A DNA stretch of 64,000 bases from Mesaphorura yosii. Taxonomy: Eukaryota; Arthropoda; Collembola; Poduromorpha; Tullbergiidae. Below the pieces are notes generated by a model that saw only the letters and a program-made list of their open reading frames with translations, ran no database searches and had not been told where the DNA came from. Below, one piece after another: positions 27,201 through 39,863 of this stretch. The stretch lies in assembly GCA_009869945.1 (NCBI GenBank), contig WIXG01000062.1:218043-282042 (forward strand), written 5' to 3'. The position numbers and the translations under genes are program-made. The number at the start of each line of letters is the position of its first letter. Position 1 is the first letter of the stretch.

Positions 27201-30200
27201 TGTCAAAAAATTCAATTTTTAACATTTATGTGGATAAATTACAGCCTACAAAGAAATTACCAACAAGAAACAGCCAGCAGCGGCAGCGGCAGCAGCAGCA
27301 GCGGAGATCGAGAGTGAAATGAACCAAGAAACCGAAACCTCTGCGATATGATGCATTCTGAGGTTTTCAGGTTCAAAATCGTTTCACGGCAACAATGCGC
27401 CCTTTTCTTCCATTCCAACTCTTTTCTTGAAGAAATTCGAATTCCTTTTTCACGGGCTTAATTTGTGTGAATAACGGGTGCGTATTGATTTTACATATCA
27501 CAGTACAATACATTGTGCTTTGTACTATTACGTTGTTTGCGGTTTGATTTGGTTGAGTGAAAGCCAGCGATGCGGTGCTAACGAATTTTTTCACCGACTC
27601 CAGGGCCCGTCGGTAGCTTAAATTGGATTTTGCCGCTGAACTGCTGATTCTTCATGCCATGCCGATTTGCTGATGATTAAAAAAGCTGCTACAAAGCCAG
27701 AGCCATAAGTATAGACGGACTGAGCAATATTTGCCTAAAGCATTTGCCCTCATTAATCCGTAACTTCCGAAACGCATTCCGCTGCTCAGGTGAGTTGCGT
27801 CTGGTTGACCCTGAACGCTTTAAATGTGCAACCGCGGCCAACTTTTGAAACTGAAACTTCCACCCTCGTAAATCAATTACACTCATGACTTCCAATTTTA
27901 GTCGGGCGACAAAGGACAAGGAGCAGGAGAGAAGAGTTATTGCGCAATTCGTTCAACCTTGATACGGACAAGATCAAAAGAGCACCCGATTTCATTCCTG
28001 CTTCACCTTTGTAAGTTGTGTCACATGCTCGCAAGTGACAACAATCACAATCACAATTGCTTTATTAATCATTCTCCTTTCAACGCCCCAACGCAGCAAC
28101 AAGTTGTAAAAATCCATCCAGCTATCCGTCATGTTGTAGCACGGTTGCATCAATCAAAGCTGGACATCCCACTCCCTTTGTGCCTTATGTCCTGAGCTTC
28201 TAAATTTGTCGGTATCAGTCCCGATTGTCGAAAGGCACATTATTCAATCTTCGTTTTTCTCTGATTTTCATGATTTTCAGCCCGAAAAAATGGGTACAGC
28301 CTGATTGTCGAAACACGATAAACCATGATAACCAAATTGCTGAAACGCGCAAGTCCCACTAGTCATTTGCATTACTTTTGCATTTGTGTCCAACATCAGC
28401 CTCACAAGAATCAGTCTGTGTTCGGCCATGGGAGAGACAATCTCCATTGTTCCCTGTGCGCGTCTGTTGCAGATTTAACAAGGGCATTCCAGGAACTATG
28501 AATCGTGTAGAAGGCTGGCACAACAGATTTCAACAAAAACCTGTGTGAAAAAACGAATGTGGAGATTCCTGTTCGAACTTCTTCGAGAGCAGAAGCGAAC
28601 CGAAAATATGCTCGCTCGTATTCTCGAAAACAGATTTCCAAGCGCGCCACGAAAGGAATATGTTTTGCTAATTTAAAAGCTAAAAAGCGTCTACTCTAAT
28701 TTTCTATCAATGTCACAACTCAAATACGTTAAACTATCGCCAGACACATTTGAAAACCAATTTAGAATACTGCCTGCCTGAATTTTACTGCCTTCTTAAC
28801 TTTTTGAACAATCTGTTCATAAATAAAAAATCGACAATTTGAGCAATCCTTCTTCTCCTGATTCGACCATATGACTAGTTTTTTCAGCAAATTCATTCGA
28901 CAATCAATTCTGGAATCAATTTGTCAACTCATCACATGCAGTTCCATTGTGCGCGGTTAAAAAACGATTCCTAATTTAGTAGCCTAAAATGAGTTCCGGC
29001 AATGGAACGAATTATTTTGTAAATTCGATAAATTGGTGTTGTGCTATTGACAAATAACGAAATTGGGAGCACTGAATCAAAAGCGTCAAAAACATTCCAC
29101 AAATTCTTCGTCAATTGCGCCGAATTTCAAGTTTCAGGTGCTGCGAAGGCCCTTTTCAGTATAGTGCCGAAAAGTAAACGGTTTAACATGGATTCGGAAT
29201 GCGCCTCCCACACAGCGAAGCGAATTTTATTATTTTTATCCCCAAAATGCGAAAGGAAAACATTTATTTATGAGCAATTCGATTTCTTCACGCTCTTCAC
29301 GGTCCAACTTTACCTTACTTTCAACGAGACGGAACCTGAATCTTGGGAAGCTGCGCTGCCCACCAAATAACTTAGCGTCAGCAGCAAACAGTGCACAATT
29401 TGGATTCGTAAGCAAAATAGCTGACAGGCAGGGTACTCTCAAATCTCAAGTCTGTCTAACTTCACGAATGCCTCTTAGTTTTGGTATCAGCTTACAAAGA
29501 TTTGATACCCTTTAAACTTTAAAATCATTTCAGGAGCTAAAACGTAATTCCAAGAAGAGAAATTTTAGACTCGGGCGAAATGAATCTCAAATATTATTAC
29601 ATTTTATTGTGAATTTTGATATTTTGTTTCTTTTCGATACAAAGCACAAAGCAGCTCCCAACAATAGCAATGCCCGCAATATAAACAGTAAACATGCAGT
29701 GTTCGGATTTCATTATTTTGTGGTTTTCAGTTTGGTGAATTCACAAAGCCGCTCGTCTGAATTCTGAATGCTGCTGCTGGTGACCGTAAATCAAAGGTGC
29801 AATGTGGCGCGGGTGCGTGCGTGCGCGAGGGTGGACTTTAGTTTCTCACTCGAGAGGTCAATTTAATTATTGTCATCGGTGCTCTGCCAGTCCGTTAAAG
29901 CAATGCGTATGCGTAATATAACGTAACAAAACCTGCGGCCACGACCCGTTGGCACACTTCTCGGGATGCTGCCTGGGTCTGGGTTTCAGTTCTGGCCCAT
30001 TGTTAAGTATTTTGAAGTTTAAGCCGTGGAGCACCTGCCCGGTTCGTTCAAGTTGGAGCTCGGATTCGGGGATGGTGACATAATACGCGCCCTGCGCCAG
30101 TGTAAAATCTATGCACTACACTCCCTCAAGCTTGTTATGTGTCCTGCTTGCGTTATTGAAGATTATTTCAGCATTCAACGTAGAAGCAGGAGTGCTGCTT

Positions 30201-33160
30201 GGGTATTTGCAATCTCATCTTGCTCTGGTTTCATATTTACAATTCGATTTCAGCTGCCGCTGCTGCGCTTGCGCGTAATTACGAGTCAAGAGGCTTCCAT
30301 CCCATACTTTGCCTTACCCTGTGCCTGCTTATTCGTCAGCCGTTAATGCTGAATGCTAAATTTCTATAGCCTTATTGCAGCTAAGCAAAAGAAATTTGAC
30401 AAATGGTCTGACAAGATTTAAATTGGATACTCTATTTATCGTGCTGGTGTGATTCATGAATATTCTTGGACCAACCCTTTATCTCAGCTTATTAAGAAAA
30501 CATTCAGCAAATCGACAAGTGGGCAACGGGCAAGTGCCCAGATTAATCTCCGATCCGCCTCGTTCCAGTTTCTAATCAGCCATTATCATACATTTGCAAT
30601 GCAAATTAATTACGAGATTATAAACTGGAAATATGCAGAAGCCCAGACGGCCGTCTCTTCATTAATGAGTGCGATACTCTTCTTTTGCTTGGCAAATAAG
30701 TTCCTGGATTGAGGATTAATTGTAAATCTGTGAATCGACGTTTGACTGGAGGAATTATGCACGTTAGTGACCACAATACAACCAAGTACGTGGCGAGCCA
30801 CCACCACTGACTGCCACACAAGACGCTTTCTGTTTGCTTTGAGCTCACGCCACACTGCTCTGGACCTCAACGCTGCACTGCACACGCAGAGAAAGGGTTA
30901 AGCGATTGTGGTTTCGAGATCCCTCCCCCAACAGTCCATCTGTCAATCAACCAACCCAAACTGCAACTAACTCATTTACTCAATTTTCTGGTTGTTTATT
31001 ACACGAAGATGCAAGCAATGCAATTGACTCAGATTGCCGACATGCGAGAAAAGGGTTGAACTACGTTGAATGATTTTGGAAATCCACACGAAACGGTTCT
31101 ACTACTCATGTTTTGTTGTTTCGCATAAACGAATAAGTAACGAGTATACGCATAACGGTGAATTATAATTATGATATATTACAGTCAATTACGGCTTTCA
31201 TATTCAATTCTTTATTGTTCTTTGGTTCTTCACGCTTGAACTTGGCTTGGATCGAAGCCCGGCAATCTCGAGGCTACATTGTTCCAGGAAGGATCAATTA
31301 TACTTGAACTTGCGTTCAAGCGATTAGTCATACCTTGTCAAGGAATTTCGAGAAGGCAGCCGAATCGAGCCTGTGAAGGTTAGGAACAATGCATTGCAAA
31401 CAGCAGCAACATGCGAAGAACAATTAAGCCAATTTCCAGCACCGTGCATTCGTGCTTAAGTTTCAAGAACTACCTACTGCCTTTTGAATGGAATGCATCT
31501 GCGCTGTGTTTCGTCGGGAGAATGTCCAACTGCACGCCACGCCATGTCATGAATGCCCCCATCATTCGATCAAGTATGCAAAAATATTTACTTTGGATTA
31601 TGGCACGGCTACTTGAACACGTAATGAACTTGAAACAAGAATTCCCTAAATTGCTTTCGGCCAGCACAGCCAGTCAGCCAGCTCATCTACCCTCATCCAA
31701 TTTTAGTTCTTCCTTCTTCGTATTTTCGGAATTCTCTTCAAAGAATTCTTAAACCTTTTCTTTTCAATCAAAATTGTTTTGGTTGTTCATTCCACTCGTC
31801 CGAGCAAGCGCGTCGTCTCAAATTGCATTCTCATATCATTTGATCTGCTGCCAACTCCCGTCGTCATTTTTCATCCCGAAAAATCATCGCGGCTTAAATC
31901 GATTAGTTTTACCTAATTTCTTATACCTGTCAAATTACGCTGCTGCGTTGCTGTTCGGAACCAGACGGATTCGATTTGCTGAAATAAAAATCGAAAGTAT
32001 TGAAAGATGGAAAGGTTCATGGTTTCGATAATTGGTTTGCTGCTGCTCTTTTTGTGTGCGGAACTCAACTCGTGTAATTTGATCGTGAGCAATCAACAAA
32101 TTGGCCAGGCCAGGTGAAGTCGCCGATGTGTATTTGAAGCAACACAAGGCAAAACGGCTCGAAACCTTTCAGTACGCCTTTGGCGGGGTAATTCATTAAA
32201 TTCCTGCTTTATAATTAAGAAAAGGAGCCTAGTTCTCACTCAGACAAGACAACGCACAATTTCATTGATACTGACGTCTTGCACTATTTTTTCCTTGTCT
32301 TCTATTTTTAGGAAGAGATTAAAGATGTTTTTGTTGTAGTGGCTTGTCCTAATCTTGTTTACTGCCATTCACGTGTGCATGTGCGAAAAACGATAGATTG
32401 CTGAGTGCTGGTGGTGGTGACGCATGACGCATACTGCACCAATTTCGACCATTCCCTGCCCTTTGTCCTGAGTTTATGACGCAGGTGCTGCTGCTAGCTT
32501 TTCTCATCCGTCACCTTTCTAATTAAATGCGTCCATTCTCATTTACTCGACTTAACTCTTGGATTATGACTCATGCAAGTGGCCGCGGTCGGGATTATCC
32601 ATTAGCCCTCAGTCCGTGTCAAACTCGTTTCATCCTCGCCCTCATTGGCTGGGAGCTCCGGCCGTAAGTGCCAAGTGCCAAGTGTTGAGCCGATAAGACT
32701 TAATTTGGGTTCATAAAAACAGCGAGAAACACATGCCAGCGGAATGAAAGAAGGCCAAAACGCTAAAAAGGGTTCACCCATGCGTTGCCTGTCACGAATG
32801 GCGACATTATGGCTTGGTCTGGTCTGGCCGGCTTCAGATGAGCTCAGCCTAAAACAATGCACCTTCGAATTTCGGTGTTCGTGCTCACCGACTCTTTATC
32901 ACGTTAATTTTATTAATAGACGTGTTGTGAGTCACGTAAATCATAACCGCGAGGAATTCTTCTGTCTACCGCCGTAATTATCGATTATCGAAGGGCTACC
33001 ACGGGTGCAATACCGCCTGATGACTCTGAAAAGGGTTGCATGTCCGTTTACAATGAAGATTGAACATTTACGCTGGTTCGCAGTCGCTGATTTCTTGAAT
33101 GCTATAAATATCTTGCATTGCTTCGCTCTTCGCTTCATACGGTCCGACAGTTTAATCAAC
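24231..33160. other. Gene-free region, promoter-proximal part of the desert
   Basis: No supported gene, RNA or transposon. ORFs are short and overlap in several frames. A CAG/CGG microsatellite lies at 27,271-27,304. E-box sequences such as CAGCTG and CAGGTG are scattered, as expected by chance at this length. The position immediately upstream of a developmental zinc-finger gene makes this the best place to expect enhancers, but nothing in the sequence alone proves one. Confidence 0.55.
27271..27304. repeat. CAG/CGG trinucleotide microsatellite
   Basis: A run of CAG and CGG triplets about 34 bp long in non-coding DNA. Confidence 0.8.
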
Positions 33161-33186
33161 AGCTTCAGCTGGGACCGGAACCAAGC

Positions 33187-33202
33187 CAGCAGCAGCAGCA
33201 GC
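33187..33202. repeat. CAG trinucleotide run
   Basis: About five CAG units ending in CAGCT, roughly 540 bp upstream of the zinc-finger gene's putative transcription start. On the minus strand it encodes a polycysteine tract in a 158-codon ORF that I consider spurious. Confidence 0.7.
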
Positions 33203-33689
33203 TAGCATGCCACGTCGCTCCAGTCGATCTTTCAAGAAGTCTGGATTTGTGATCTTTGAGCCGAGCTTTTGTATTTTGTAAAGATTTCGACCTGCCGTGC
33301 CGTACTTTACTTGTACCCTGCGTCAAGTCGTTCCGTCCATCTGCTTCTGCTTTTAAAGAGTCAGGCAGCAGCAGCCGCCAGGCTCCAGGGTCTCTTGGCA
33401 TGGTGCTCGTATTCGATGACAATTGAGAACAGAACAAGAATCCATACAATGCGGAGCGGTACGAGACGGAGGGATGTGGAATGAAATCAGTCGTCGTCAG
33501 TCCAAAACACATGCTTTTCTTATTCTGTTTTTGCTCTGCTGCTCTTTGGAGAATTAGATTGTACTCTGAAAGAGAACCTTCTCCCCTTCGTCCGTCGTGC
33601 GCATTATTCTTCAATGAACAACTGCACTGCACCTTTGCCAAGTGAGGCAGCTTTTCTTCAGGTCACCACAGTAAATGAATTGAATAGCG

Positions 33690-33727
33690 CATAAAAAGGT
33701 TGGCTCTGGCACGGCACCGGTTCAGTC
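33690..33727 (+). promoter_or_regulatory. TATA box and TCAGT initiator of the snail-type gene
   Basis: A TATA-like element (CATAAAAAG, 33,690-33,698) is followed at the canonical distance by TTCAGTC (33,721-33,727). TCAGT is the arthropod initiator consensus, so transcription probably starts at the A at 33,724. This gives a 5' UTR of about 114 nt before the ATG at 33,838. Confidence 0.75.
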
Positions 33728-33837
33728 CCCAGTTGGATCTTCAAGAGTAAACAACGACAGTTGCTACGACCAAGTAGCGATCAAGTCTTGAAAGTGTGCC
33801 AGTGCCAAGTGACAAACCGTACAAACAGACAGGCAAC

Positions 33838-35124
33838 ATGACGATCAACTCAGGTGTCATCGTTGGATCCAAGCGCCCAGCAACCAACTACAGTAATTGC
33901 CCGCTGAAGAAAAGACCAATCAAATACGATTTTGAGACGGAGTCCGACTCTGCGATTGATTCCTCGTCGGACACCGAGAACAATCTTCACAAAAATGGTA
34001 AGATTCAAATTCCTTCTAAATCTCTGAACTTTTGTTGGTCCAGATGAAGGCAACAGAACTCTTATTCAATCTCGATATTTTCCCTTCCAGATTTGGAATT
34101 TAAGCACGGGAGCAACTCAGATTTGGAGTTGGAACCACAGAATTTGTCCACAAAACCAGAAGACTTGCGACTGACCAGCAAATTTTCGCAGTCACAAGTC
34201 GCGAGAACTGGCATCGACTCATTGCTGTCAGTGATAAAGTGGGAGTCCAGTCGTTACCCGGAGCCACTTTCTACTGTTCAGCACTTGCCGGTTCCGCTTT
34301 CGCCGTCACTGAAAATATATCCAGCTAATGTCAAGCCTCTGGAACCACTTCGCTTGAACACACAAGGATCGGTGACGTGGTCACAATTTGTGCCAACATC
34401 TTTCCGATCGAGCAACACCATTTGCCTGCAGCCCGAGGAGCCTTACAAGCATCAACGCTCTCATTTCGCCCCCGGTCCCGTCCAACACCACTTCTCCGAG
34501 ATGCAGCCATCTATCGCGAATCTCCTTCAGCTCCAGTCGAGTCCCAGACTGAATCTTTCTCACCGCAGCAGAAGCCTCTCCAGCGAAAGCTGCAGTGGCA
34601 GCGACCGCAGCTCACCGATTCCAGAATCATTCTCGTCGATGTCACCCTGCAGTTCCACCGAACAGCCCACAGTGATCCGAACCATGAATGGGAGAGTCAT
34701 CCGCTATCAATGCCCAGACTGCAGCAAGTCGTACTCCACATTCTCTGGTCTCACGAAACACCTTCAGTTTCACTGCTCGAACCAGTTAGAGAAATCCTTC
34801 AGCTGCAAGTATTGCGAGAAAGTCTACACTTCACTGGGTGCCCTCAAGATGCACATTCGCACTCACACTCTGCCCTGCAAGTGCACCACTTGTGGAAAAG
34901 CATTCTCGAGACCGTGGCTGCTGCAAGGACATATTCGCACTCATACTGGAGAAAAACCATTCTCGTGTGATTACTGCCACCGAGCATTTGCTGATCGCAG
35001 CAACCTTCGAGCACATCTTCAGACCCACTCTGAAGTGAAGAAATACTCTTGTCAACTCTGCTGCAAGACTTTCAGCAGAACATCACTCCTTACCAAGCAT
35101 CAAGAATCTGGTTGTAAAATTTAA
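33838..35124 (+). CDS. Snail/Escargot-family C2H2 zinc-finger transcriptional repressor
   Basis: Two exons, 33,838-33,997 and 34,091-35,124, joined by a 93-nt GT-AG intron in phase 1, give 397 residues. Five C2H2 fingers fill residues about 259-395. The first has the KSYSTFSGL core typical of Snail rather than Scratch proteins; the middle fingers carry the [30 protein letters not shown] and [14 protein letters not shown] signatures. Near the N terminus, [11 protein letters not shown] resembles the N-terminal box of insect Escargot. PQNLSTK at residues 69-75 fits the PxNLS/PxDLS motif that recruits the co-repressor CtBP. No vertebrate-type N-terminal SNAG motif is present. Family members bind CAGGTG-like E-boxes and repress transcription in mesoderm, neuroblast and stem-cell programmes. 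The ATG was chosen because it starts exon 1 after a good core promoter; GTG at 33,796 is merely in frame. Whether it is the orthologue of snail, escargot or worniu is undecided. Confidence 0.96.
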
Positions 35125-35351
35125 GAGTTTAACATGTACAGTGCGTACAAATTAAGGCTAAGGAAGTAATTTAAGAATACAACTCACCCCAGACTCCTTA
35201 AGGGTCCACTTGAATTCACATTGTGCCATCCTTTTTAGTTAACTTGACGTTTTATGAAGTAGTTACTGCATTTTGTACTGTATATTTTTAGCACGTTAGA
35301 TTCGTCAATTAGCATTTAAATTATTCTATAATACGATTTTAAAGAGTTTTT

Positions 35352-35357
35352 AATAAA
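35352..35357 (+). terminator. Poly(A) signal of the snail-type gene
   Basis: AATAAA, 228 nt after the stop codon, gives a short 3' UTR. It is the first canonical signal downstream. Confidence 0.75.
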
Positions 35358-35399
35358 TGAAGGCTCTGAAATTGAATTGAAATCTCTTCTTTCGTATGA

Positions 35400-38300
35400 T
35401 CTGAAGTGCTTTTCATGCGAGCCGTTGGAGGACAAGTTGTCTCCAACTGAGAAAATTATTCATTACACACTTCTCAATACAACTTTCAGGAGCCAAAGAC
35501 TATAGCAGGTGTGCAGACTGCAGAACTCATTAACCATTCAGAAAGGCAATTAATTGTTGACGAACTCAAATTCCTTTGGAAAGTAGGAATTCTTGCTGAA
35601 TTTGCTTGTCCTTCACCTTGAAAACCTTGAACCAGTAAAATTCATGTCGAATTGTCAGTGACACAGTAATTGATAAAGTGCAACCGAGAAAGAGGTGTGT
35701 AATGTAGACCTGGACCCAGAATTCCGGATCAAATAACCATTCAAACGTACTCCATTTGTGATTACAGTTCTGTTTCTATATTTGTTCAAGATAAATCAAT
35801 CTTCATGTCACCATCACCATTTCTTTGTGCTTTGAGCTGTGTACGACGATAAAAAGTACAGCTACATACAAGCAACTCTCGGAGACAAGCGTCGAGGATA
35901 AGTCCAAAGGGTGTCAAATATCGAATTATCTCGTACGAAGCATTGAGTGAAGAGTGAAGTGAAGGGCGAACTCGACTGAAACTCCTCGTACGTCTAACAA
36001 TACCTTGTACCTGGTGCTTGTGCCTTTGCTCTTTATTATTATCCTTTTTCATCTTTCAGGTAAAAAGAACTTGTCAAAATCTGGAATTCCGGTTTCAGTT
36101 GCGCTCGGCGGCTGCAGATAGAATGGCCACGAAATTTAAAAAGGGTTCCATTTCATGTACCGTGTAAATAAAGGTAATAAAATCGCGTAACAGGACTTTA
36201 AGTGCCAATGCCAGCGCCACTGCCGTCAGAATTTAAGGTTTCATTGTCATCAGTTACAAATAATTGAATTTCACCCAATACTTTATCCTTGGCATCTTGG
36301 CACCAGACATTGATTCCTCAACAGCGATCAATCTAGGATTCAGGAAAGTGTTGAGGTGAAGCTAGAATTGAGCTAAAAATCTGAATTTACTCTTGCACGT
36401 CGCTAAAAATGTTCACACTTTTTCCATAAACGGGAGAGTGAACAATCGAAGGTCTCCAGTATATTCGAACGAATTGTCACCATGCAATGCGAAACGGGCG
36501 AAGTCAATTCATCGCTCACTTGCCCATTTAATTGCCAGCGATTGCAATTTCACATAATCGTCGCTGCTTGCAGGAATCTCCCATTCAAGATTGTGCATAA
36601 TGATGATTTAATGTCTCACTATTCACCAGACGCCATAAATGGACAACGCAACACTGCAACAGCTAAAATATGCGTACAGCAAAGTTTATCGCCAGTGCCT
36701 GACATTGCTAGAGATTGCAATTTAAATATCACATAGCCAGTGCAGTGAAGTGCTGTGCAGTGTTCAGAGTTCACAACGTGGTCGAACGTGTAAGTCGTAA
36801 GTGTAAGGCGCATGTACCCGTAATTATACAACCTGTTGTTATTTATCAAGAACTTCGACTCGCTTGCACAGACACACCTTTGGCCATTGCCATAATAATT
36901 GATCCTGCTCCTATCAACACTCATTTTAATAATGACAATGGCTGGCTCACCTGTACAAGATTTTGGGTGAGCTGTCTACTAAATTACGTCGCACGGAGTC
37001 AACAAGTTGTAAGCATTCGAGAAAGGTGGTCGACTACCATGTTTGGGTGAGACATCATTTGGTAAATACTTTTATAATTATGTGAGGTGGATTAAAATAA
37101 TTGCTTGTGGCTCCCGTACTTGAATTTATGAATTATCGTCGCCCTTAAAGCACATTTTGGCTGAACCTCGTGAACTTGATCACGGATTAAAGAGACGATG
37201 AGCTGCTCCGGTCAAGCCAAGATGCGCTGCGCTGCACGTGCAGGTAGCAAGTCATGCTCCTTCCTTCGTACCAATGAATCCTGAATCTTATATGTATCTG
37301 GCTTGAGCACCGCCGCATTCCGTTCCTTTTCTCCGAATCATCAAATGGCTGGAAGGTTATAACGGGAACAGACGCACTCCTAGCTCTGCTCTGCCTGATC
37401 GTGATTAGAGAATTTATTGAGAGTGGTCATGATTCACACGCAGCCGGCACTTCTGACACTCTTTTGCTCAATTAGGCGCAAGCCGCTGGTCCCGGCTGCG
37501 GTTGCAGTCTTTAATTAGCTCATTTGTCTTGTCCAGGTTAACCGGACTCTGAAGTGGAGATGCGCACCGAATTGATGGAACACCAACCCAAGAGAAGGTG
37601 TTGAAAGGTTGAAATGGTCAGTCATTGTTTCCCTGTCATTGTTTCTCGTCTGCTGGCCGATTAGTTCTTATCTTCTTCAATATTCGTTGCGTTTTTGAAA
37701 TTGTGCTGCAGATAAAGATTGAAAGATTGTGGTTGGTATTGTCTCCCATCCCGACGATGGGCTCGTGTTCAAATGCGGAGTATGCCAATTACCTCGCCGG
37801 CTAAAATACACTGAGTCCGTAAATCATGATTTCAAGATTTATTACTGCCAATTTTAATTTAAGTCTTGACTCAAATTGAATAATTGAATTCCATTGACCA
37901 TCGACGGGGTAGAACACGTGTTTTGTATGCTGCCGAGTGTCGAGCATCGACATCCTTCTCAAAACAATGTCGCTGTCTTTGCCAATTCCAAATGCAGGAC
38001 ACAGAAATTATTTTGTTGGCAGTTTATCACTTTTATTGCTTTTACCGAGTAATTGTCGTTCCGTTGAACTCTTGAAGTCTATAATTTATGCCAGTATGGC
38101 TAGCAAGAATCTTTCATCACTGAATCACTGTATGTAAGCAAGACGGAGCAATAATTCAAGTTATTCTGCTGAATAAAACCTGTAATGTAATTGTTTTAAG
38201 GCAGTAAGTTCGTCCCACGCTTCAAACACGCACACAGTGACATTCGTAATTGTTATTTTATGTGTGGTCAACTTTTGTCTTTGGTGTTGATGACATGATT

Positions 38301-39785
38301 CTGGCCTGGCTTGACATTCAGAGTTCTCGCGTAATATGAACCGAGTAACACTTCTTCAAATTTGTTAATCAATTTTACTTAGCATTTGGCACCAATCAAC
38401 GAGTGCGCATGAAGTGAGAAATGTGGCAACTGGATCCAGATGCTTGATTCTGATCTCGCCCTATTTTAATTACAATTTCTCAAGCGGAGGTCGCGGTCTC
38501 GGCCTTAGCCTCAGCCTCAGCCCGATCGATCCCGATCCATAAATCCAGAAGACATTTTTCACTTTCGCTTTAAACCTCCGTGTTGAACAGGCAGGCAGGC
38601 TGATGACGGCCGAAGCGGCATGCGACTGTGGAGAGGGCACTTGGAATCAGGCACTGAGACCGACCCTCTTTTAACAATTAACTTTTTGAGGAAGGCAGGT
38701 CTTCAGTGCCCTCGCGTTATGTTATCATTCCATCTTCATTCCTGGCTGGCTCATTTTGAAAGATTATTGTTACTCTTAATAAACGAGGTAAGATTAATGG
38801 ATTTATTGAGATCACGGTGATATGATAATGGGCCCTCACACTGCACTGGGATCTGCTCCATTTTAACTTGGATGAGGCTGAAGGGCTGTGCTGTGCCATC
38901 GCTGCTGTCAGTATCTACCGTTAAATCTCCCACATTGCACAAGACCAGGAGTGGGACGACCGAAGCCTCTGCGCACTCATCTCGCAGCGGCTCACGTCAT
39001 ATTTCCTGACCACACGCAAATCGATTTTATAAAATCTTAAATAGGTCATAAATTTGGAAGACCGAAGCGCTTCAGAAGCAGAAACATCAGGCAAGCACAA
39101 GCAGCCTGCTCCCGAATTAATTAAAAACACGTACGTACGCTAGTACACTTGGTTCTTGAAGTCTGACTGCTGACTGCCGAGTGCTGACTCTGGCTTTCGG
39201 GGACCGACAACTGCAGCCACAGCGCAGACCAGGCCAAGCTCGATCCTAACTCTTGACAAAATTCTCACATCGCGTCTTCACGTCGCATCTGGAGGCAATG
39301 AATTAACCCACATTTTTTCAAGATATGCTGTCGATAATCGTGGCAGCTTGAAATTAAAATCAGTGCAAGTCAACGGTAACAAGCAATGTTTACGGGCGAC
39401 CGACGAGACAAGCACATGTGACGTGCTAAGTGGAACCAGATAAATTGTGGTGCAGTGTGGCAATGGAAAGTGTGAACATCATCAACGAAGCTGATAGTGT
39501 AAATATGTCTAATGATAGGGTCGCGTTTCTCGCATTTCAACAAAGAGACGTTGGAGCATCTTTGTATTGATAAGCGTATAAGTGAGAGCAAAAGAAAAGT
39601 GTAAAATGGAATCTAAACGTGCGTGCACCATCTTCAATTATCACGGTTAATGATGTGTTTAATGGTGAATACCAACATTAAAAAACCAACTACGTCTTTG
39701 CGCCGGCCTGGCCTGGTGTCCTTTGAAAGTAGGAAGTGCCATGCCAAGCGAGATGCGAGTATCCACTAAAATTGATTTAAATTAT
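35400..39785. other. Gene-free interval between zinc-finger and secreted-protein genes
   Basis: About 4.4 kb without a supported gene. ORFs are under 112 codons, overlap in opposing frames and show no domains. It could contain downstream regulatory sequence of the zinc-finger gene. No repeats or RNA genes were recognised. Confidence 0.6.
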
Positions 39786-39789
39786 AGCC

Positions 39790-39795
39790 TTTATT
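39790..39795 (-). terminator. Poly(A) signal of the secreted-protein gene
   Basis: TTTATT on the plus strand is AATAAA on the minus strand, 69 nt past the stop codon at 39,864. Confidence 0.75.
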
Positions 39796-39863
39796 CAACA
39801 CATGAAGCATTTACAGTTACACAAATTATGACTGCGAGTACTTGACATTTAGTACTTTACCAT

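Noticed and set aside
33165-33641. 158-codon minus-strand ORF upstream of the zinc-finger gene
   Set aside because: No recognised domain, cysteine run caused by the CAG repeat, and it overlaps other ORFs. Treated as chance.
34377-34970. 197-codon plus-strand ORF in another frame of the zinc-finger gene
   Set aside because: Entirely inside the finger-coding exon; a frame shadow of a clear C2H2 gene.
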